Assembly (NCBI RefSeq): GCF_003058265.1
Contig: NZ_QBUK01000009.1
Span: 124,001-188,000, forward strand
From: Flagellimonas amoyensis
GTDB lineage: Bacteria > Bacteroidota > Bacteroidia > Flavobacteriales > Flavobacteriaceae
Length of the DNA: 64,000 bases
Direction of reading: 5' to 3'
In this document: in pieces, positions 59,617 through 64,000 of the stretch
Layout of the letters: every line of letters begins with the position of its first letter
Numbering within the stretch: position 1 is the first letter of the stretch
Made by a program: the position numbers and the translations under genes
The notes under the pieces: model-generated
Databases searched by the model: none
What the model saw: the letters and a program-made list of their open reading frames with translations, nothing else
Told to the model about the DNA's origin: nothing

Positions 59617-61842
59617 TTAAAAAGTAACCGTGACCTTTCCTCTTAAATAGAACGGCGTTCCCGGTGTAAAATGGATTTCCTCAAAAGAAGTGGGTTCGTT
59701 GAACAAACGGCTTTCGGTGGCAAATTGGGTCTCGTTCCATTCCGTATCGAACAGGTTTTCCACAATCAACCCAAACGTCCAATTCTTCAGACTATAGTTG
59801 AGGGTGGCATCGGTGACCAAATAGCCTTCGGCCACGATGGAATTGTCCTCATTGGCCGGCCTGTCGTCAATATACCGATAATTGATTCCTCCGGAAAACC
59901 CTTGGTTGCCGCCCAAGGTGACCCCACCTGCCATGGTGAAATCTGGTGCCAAGGGGATATGATCTTCCCCATCGGCCTCCTCAGTGCTTCGGGCATGGGT
60001 ATAATTGGCATCGGTATAGAGGTAAAGCCAATCCAAAGGTTGGTATCGCGCCCCTACTTCAAGACCCATTCTGCGGGTCTTCCCGCTGGGCTCCACAATG
60101 GCCGCATCACCCACATACACAAACTCCTGATCCAAGAACAAGGTCCACAAAGTGGCATTCAGCACCAATTTGTCCGCAGGTTTGATGATGGTCCCCAAAT
60201 CCACACCATAGGCAGCGGGCAGGATATCCTCCCCATTGTTGGCCACCACCACCCGAGTGTCGTTGGAGTGAAAACCGATACCCGTCTTCAAGAAGAATTG
60301 TGTGTTTTCCGTGGGACTGTAAATGGTATTGAACTTGGGGCTGAAAGCTACCTTTTCCTCACTGCTGCTATCGTACAGCTCGCTCATCTTGTTGATGTAA
60401 TCGAACCGGAAATAATCCAGACGAACAGCAGGTTCAAAGGTGAATTTTCCTGATTTGAAGGCTGCTCCGGCAAACGCGTAGCCGTTCATCTCGTCCACAT
60501 CGCCATAGGCCATACGCTCCAGAAGTTCCTGCCGATTCAAGGTGTGGGACAATTGGTTGTCGTCCACATTATCGTACCGGAAACCAATCCCTGCATTGTA
60601 TTTGAAATCCAACCCACCAAGACGGGCCGCATTGTCTTGAAAAACGGTTCTGGCACCGGCCATCAATCGGTCTTCAAACTGTTTGATCTGATCTCCGTTC
60701 ACCGGGTCTTCCAAGAAAAAGGTAAAATTGGAATAGAGCTCAAAATCGTAATGCGACACAAAGGCCATGGTATTGAGCGATTTGCCCGTACCCAAGTTCT
60801 TATTGTGGTTCAGGACGAAATTGGTCCTGCTGGTCTGGCCACCCTCAGTGTCGTCAATCGCCCCAAAACGACCAATCAGTCCTTGATCCACGGCACGTTG
60901 GGGTATTTGGCCAGATGCGTCCCACTTGCTGGAAAAATGCGAAGCGGTCAACAAGAGTTCCTGATCGCCGGGCAGGGCATATCGGTATCTTCCCAAAATG
61001 TTGATGCGATTGAAGTTCTGCGGTGACTCGAACGGACCATCCGTCAGATAGAGTTCGGAGGCCAGATACGCATTGCTGTTCTCGCTGTCCATTACATTGA
61101 GCATCCCCATGAACCTTCTGGTGCCAAACTGGCCCACTTCGGTGGACAGCATGCTCTTGTCCAAGCTCTTTCTCAGCTTCAGGTCCACATAACCGGCCGT
61201 ATTGAAGTTCCCCTGTTCCACATAGTAAGGCCCTTTTCCAAAGTTGACATTCTCGATGGTCTCCGGGATCACAAAGTGAAGGTCGGCATAGCCTTGCCCG
61301 TGGGCATGCGAAACCATGTTCACTGGCATTCCGTCCACACTGATGGCCACATCGGTACCATGATCCACATCAAAGCCCCGCAAGAAGATCTGTTCGGCCT
61401 TACCCCCACCAGCATGTTGGCCGATGATCAAGCCTGGCACCTTTCTCAAAATCTCTTGGGAAGATTTCACGGGGTTGGTTTTCACATCCACATCCACTAC
61501 CCTGCTCAGGGCATCCACTTCGGAAACCAAAACCACTTGCTCCAAGGAAATGGAACTTTCCTGAAGCACAATCGTCAATGGATTCTCAAGGTCGGATGCG
61601 CTCACCATTCGGGTCTGCGTGGCATATCCCAATCGTGAAAAATAAATGGTATCGTTCACCGAGGTCCTGTCCAGCACAAAATGCCCTGTTCCGTCGGTAT
61701 GGCTGTGTTGGCCGCTGGTCTTATTGAAAATCCCGGCATCTTCCAATGGGGAGCCTGCTTCGTCAACCAGTTTTCCCTTGATGTTTTGTGCGGCGGCAAT
61801 GCCCATGAACAGCATGCACAATGCCGTCATAAAATATTTCAT
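59617..61842 (-). CDS. TonB-dependent outer-membrane receptor
   Basis: 741 residues from the ATG at 61840-61842; an upstream Met at 61917 is not preceded by a signal-like start. Signal peptide (1-18), a CarboxypepD_reg-like domain (about 20-100), plug domain (about 120-235, with FLRGFDVDHGTDV), then the 22-strand barrel ending in a terminal Phe (VTVTF). His-rich patches occur in the N-terminal domain (SGQHSHTDGTGH). Paired with the His-rich protein at 62010-62456. The substrate may be a metal or metal complex; that is inference. Confidence 0.92.
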   Translation of the reverse strand: MKYFMTALCMLFMGIAAAQNIKGKLVDEAGSPLEDAGIFNKTSGQHSHTDGTGHFVLDRTSVNDTIYFSRLGYATQTRMVSASDLENPLTIVLQESSISLEQVVLVSEVDALSRVVDVDVKTNPVKSSQEILRKVPGLIIGQHAGGGKAEQIFLRGFDVDHGTDVAISVDGMPVNMVSHAHGQGYADLHFVIPETIENVNFGKGPYYVEQGNFNTAGYVDLKLRKSLDKSMLSTEVGQFGTRRFMGMLNVMDSENSNAYLASELYLTDGPFESPQNFNRINILGRYRYALPGDQELLLTASHFSSKWDASGQIPQRAVDQGLIGRFGAIDDTEGGQTSRTNFVLNHNKNLGTGKSLNTMAFVSHYDFELYSNFTFFLEDPVNGDQIKQFEDRLMAGARTVFQDNAARLGGLDFKYNAGIGFRYDNVDDNQLSHTLNRQELLERMAYGDVDEMNGYAFAGAAFKSGKFTFEPAVRLDYFRFDYINKMSELYDSSSEEKVAFSPKFNTIYSPTENTQFFLKTGIGFHSNDTRVVVANNGEDILPAAYGVDLGTIIKPADKLVLNATLWTLFLDQEFVYVGDAAIVEPSGKTRRMGLEVGARYQPLDWLYLYTDANYTHARSTEEADGEDHIPLAPDFTMAGGVTLGGNQGFSGGINYRYIDDRPANEDNSIVAEGYLVTDATLNYSLKNWTFGLIVENLFDTEWNETQFATESRLFNEPTSFEEIHFTPGTPFYLRGKVTVTF

Positions 61843-61910
61843 GTCGTTGTATTTAAATTTGATTTGTATAAAAACTGCCTCTGTTAGGCACATCAGATAA
61901 GCCCACCTGA

Positions 61911-61980
61911 ATGTCATGCCAAACGAGTTTCAGCATACATAATGTGACCCTGAAACAAGTTCAGGGTGACGATTTCAGGA
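61911..61980. repeat. REP-like element between the His-rich gene and the receptor gene
   Basis: Contains the hairpin ACCCTGAA...TTCAGGGT (about 61950-61970) and outer TTTCAG copies. It lies in the leader of the receptor gene. Confidence 0.55.
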
Positions 61981-62009
61981 CTTATCCGATAAATCCACTA
62001 AAAAATATT

Positions 62010-62456
62010 TCAACAGTATTGGGGAGGAGGTGTGGTCACGCCTTGGAACCACGAAAAGAAACTATTTGGGCGCACCCAATGGTCATTTGCCATTGCTGTT
62101 GGGACCATCTGAAATACTATCCCAACGTCATCAACAAAGTGTTTGTCCAATTTGAGATGGATCTCATCCGAGGATTGTTGGTCATCCGGCTGGTTGGCCT
62201 CCAACAACGCTTTCAAGGCTTCCAGGGCTTCGTGGGAATGTCCGGCCATGGCTTCCAATGACGAGTAGTCCACTGCTTCATGCTCGGCAAAAAAGCCATG
62301 TTGGTGCGTTTTGGGACCCCAGAAATGTGATACTTCGTGCATTCCTTCCAACAAAAGGCTGTTGAAAATCCCGAAGACATAAAAGGTACAGAGCAGGGCA
62401 CATCCCATTTGGACAAGCCTAGATTTACGATATGTTTTGGTCTCCTTCAAAAGCAA
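62010..62456 (-). CDS. His-rich membrane-anchored protein upstream of the TonB-dependent receptor
   Basis: 148 residues. One N-terminal helix (about 16-36), then a segment dense in His and acidic residues (HEVSHFWGPKTHQH, then AGHSHEALEAL) and a Pro-rich end (TTPPPPQYC). A TAGATTTG box (62471-62478, minus) lies 14 bp upstream. Similar small His-rich proteins precede receptors in Bacteroidota, where a role in zinc or copper handling is suspected. I cannot assign a function. Confidence 0.65.
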   Translation of the reverse strand: MLLKETKTYRKSRLVQMGCALLCTFYVFGIFNSLLLEGMHEVSHFWGPKTHQHGFFAEHEAVDYSSLEAMAGHSHEALEALKALLEANQPDDQQSSDEIHLKLDKHFVDDVGIVFQMVPTAMANDHWVRPNSFFSWFQGVTTPPPQYC

Positions 62457-62508
62457 TTGGCTATTGGTTTCAAATCTACTTACGAAAATTTAAAGTGGAG
62501 GGTTTTAT

Positions 62509-62542
62509 TTTGGTTGTTTGTAACATTTGTCGGTTACATTTG
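62509..62542 (+). promoter_or_regulatory. Promoter of the DUF456 gene
   Basis: -33 TTTG (62509-62512) and -7 TACATTTG (62535-62542), 22 bp apart, 20 bp before the start codon. Confidence 0.5.
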
Positions 62543-62562
62543 TCTAACAGGAAAAGAAAACC

Positions 62563-63075
62563 ATGGACATCGTCTTGTTGATTTTGGGGTTTCTATTGAT
62601 GCTGGTCGGCATCTTGGGCAGTTTTTTGCCCGTGTTGCCCGGTCCTCCCTTGAGTTGGGTTGGATTGCTGTTGCTCTATTTGACGAAAGCCGTACCCGAC
62701 AACTGGTGGGTACTTGGCATCACCTTGGTGATTACCCTGACCATCACCGTTTTGGACTATGTGATTCCGGCCATGGGCACCAAACGATTTGGAGGCACGA
62801 AAGCGGGCATGTGGGGTACGATCATTGGGTTGCTAGTTGCCATTTTTGTCCCTGTTTTTGGCCCATTCGGAATCATCATTTGGCCCTTTATCGGGGCGTT
62901 GGTGGGCGAATTGCTGAACAAGGCCAATCAAAAAACCGCCCTGAAGGCGGCTTTTGGTTCTTTTTTGGGTTTTTTGACAGGCACCTTTATGAAATTGGTG
63001 CTGACCATCGTCTACGCTATTTTCTACGTGTACATCGCCATAAAATATGCTGGCGAACTCTTTACGTTCAGTTAG
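62563..63075 (+). CDS. DUF456-family membrane protein
   Basis: 170 residues with about five membrane helices, three of them glycine-rich pairs (GFLLMLVGILGSFLPVLPG; FGPFGIIIWPFIGALVGELL). The LPVLPGPPLSWVGLLL start is the DUF456 signature. Function unknown. Its own promoter is recognisable, and it overlaps the convergent nitroreductase gene by 4 bp. Confidence 0.9.
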   Translation: MDIVLLILGFLLMLVGILGSFLPVLPGPPLSWVGLLLLYLTKAVPDNWWVLGITLVITLTITVLDYVIPAMGTKRFGGTKAGMWGTIIGLLVAIFVPVFGPFGIIIWPFIGALVGELLNKANQKTALKAAFGSFLGFLTGTFMKLVLTIVYAIFYVYIAIKYAGELFTFS

Positions 63076-63632
63076 TCCAACCACTCCACTTTTTCAGCGA
63101 TGGGTGTTCTTTCGGATGGAATCACCTCACCATCAAAATAGCCCATATAGAAAAAGCCCAAACATTTTTCACCTTCGTTGAGGTCGAAGAATTCACCCAT
63201 AAACTTGATGAGGCCGGGCGAAGACCAATAACTGCCAATGCCCAACTCCGTGCAGCACAGCCACATATTTTGCACCGCCATGGCCGTTGCGGCAATTTCT
63301 TCCCACTCGGGCAGACTTTCTTTGGGATCCCGCTGCATGCAGATAGCGATGACCGCTGCGGAACGCGCAGGGTTCTCCTGTAATTTATTGATGGTGACCT
63401 GTTTTGGCTTGGGGTCCACTTCCTGATATTTTTCAGAAAGGAATACACCCATTTCATCCTTTTTTTGACCCGTCAACACCTTAAAACGCCAAGGCTCGGT
63501 TTTCTTGTGGGTCGGGGCCCAATTGGACGCTTCCAAAATTTTTTCCAACGTTTCTTTGGCTATGGGTTTATCGTTGTATTGAACAGGAAAAATACTTCTC
63601 CTTTTCGCTATAAGATCAAAAATCATACTCAT
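63072..63632 (-). CDS. Nitroreductase-family FMN-dependent oxidoreductase
   Basis: 186 residues. The FMN-binding RRSIFPVQYND opening, the NWAPTHKKTEPWRF segment and the CTELGIGSYWSSP motif mark the nitroreductase family. It reduces nitro compounds or quinones with NAD(P)H, and is probably cytosolic. It precedes no operon partner; the LysR-type gene lies 156 bp upstream on the same strand. Confidence 0.9.
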   Translation of the reverse strand: MSMIFDLIAKRRSIFPVQYNDKPIAKETLEKILEASNWAPTHKKTEPWRFKVLTGQKKDEMGVFLSEKYQEVDPKPKQVTINKLQENPARSAAVIAICMQRDPKESLPEWEEIAATAMAVQNMWLCCTELGIGSYWSSPGLIKFMGEFFDLNEGEKCLGFFYMGYFDGEVIPSERTPIAEKVEWLD

Positions 63633-63654
63633 TAAAATTAGATAGTGAATAATA

Positions 63655-63760
63655 CGTCAGTTCGAGTTTTTCCTTTAGAAAAGTATCGAGAACCAAATTT
63701 GTCGGCTATTCTCGATACAATTTTCTTTGCTTCGCTTAAAAATCACTCGAATTGACAAAT
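63655..63760. repeat. REP-like inverted-repeat element
   Basis: CGTCAGTTCGAG with TATCGAGAACC on the left and ATTCTCGATAC with CACTCGAATTGAC on the right form a long imperfect hairpin of about 105 bp, related to the element at 59456-59609. Confidence 0.65.
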
Positions 63761-63787
63761 TCAAAGGTAGGCCCCAAAAAGATGTCA

Positions 63788-64000
63788 TCATAATTTCAAG
63801 AGCAAATCCATACAGTTTTTTAAGGCCGGATTCCGATTGTCGGCTTTCCAGACCATGGACAATACCGCCCTTTGCCTGATCTGTTTCATCTCGATGAACT
63901 TTACCTCCATCTGGAACCCATGCTGCAATGTGGTAGGGACAATGGCAATACCCAATTTATTCTCCACCAACTTAAAAATGGTCTGCGCATGAACGGATTT
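63788..64000 (-). CDS. LysR-type regulator, C-terminal part, cut by window edge
   Basis: Frame is open from the right edge to the stop at 63788-63790; about 70 residues visible. LVENKLGIAIVPTTLQ matches the effector-binding domain of LysR-type regulators; the N-terminal helix-turn-helix is outside the window. It is transcribed toward the nitroreductase gene and may regulate it. A TTG at 63968-63970 inside the frame is not a start. Confidence 0.75.
   Translation of the reverse strand, partial: KSVHAQTIFKLVENKLGIAIVPTTLQHGFQMEVKFIEMKQIRQRAVLSMVWKADNRNPALKNCMDLLLKL

Overview
The window reads as chromosomal DNA of a marine-type member of the Flavobacteriaceae (Bacteroidota). Evidence: several promoters of the Bacteroidota form TAnnTTTG with little Shine-Dalgarno signal, a fused ccoNO cbb3 oxidase gene, ExbB plus several ExbD, TonB-dependent transport, BlaI/M56 pairs with TonB domains, and DUF4230/DUF4260/DUF4407 families. 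Gene content resembles the Muricauda/Maribacter group, but that placement is inference. About 65 protein genes and two tRNAs (Ser-GGA, Leu-TAA) are supported. No CRISPR array, prophage, rRNA or complete insertion sequence was seen.

Layout. 0-3 kb: ExbB/ExbD energy-transduction operon. 3-10 kb: tRNA-Ser, asparaginase, TatD, a lipoprotein, a retropepsin-like protease and the 2-oxoglutarate dehydrogenase operon sucAB. 10-17 kb: a membrane acyltransferase, galE plus a DegT aminotransferase, Kdo transferase and a sugar/H+ symporter. 17-37 kb: a low-oxygen/energy block with ribosome hibernation factor, phosphofructokinase, three universal stress proteins, a ROK kinase, TonB, HemN, the whole cbb3 oxidase operon with its assembly factors and copper ATPase, and a Crp/Fnr regulator. 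37-46 kb: PAS histidine kinase, response regulator, tRNA-Leu, M20 dipeptidase, PhnA, a BlaI/M56 operon with a 95-bp tandem repeat, and a DUF4407 protein. 46-53 kb: an AT-rich orphan ORF with an imperfect-palindromic element, a six-gene operon ending in a membrane-anchored MutS relative, and an AT-rich patch carrying a HigBA-like toxin-antitoxin pair. 53-64 kb: a second BlaI/M56 operon running into ruvC and hemW, a TonB-dependent receptor, DUF456, a nitroreductase and a partial LysR regulator.

Main discovery. Eight promoters in the 17-36 kb block share one rigid architecture: a 12-bp dyad TGAY-N6-RTCA, exactly 23 bp, then the -7 box TAnnTTTR (one variant is CAACTTTG). The dyad centre therefore lies near -41, the class II position for Crp/Fnr activators. 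The sites precede hpf, usp-pfkA, tonB, hemN-usp, the cco operon, ccoI, the fnr-like gene itself and a third usp gene. The block looks like a locally encoded, autoregulated microaerobic regulon.

Other notable structure: two BlaI systems with different operators, one pair lying exactly on the -33 and -7 promoter elements; an M56 protein carrying two near-identical TonB domains; four perfect 95-bp repeats that change the C-terminus of a lipoprotein; and a toxin-antitoxin pair bracketed by diverged copies of the hemW 3' end.
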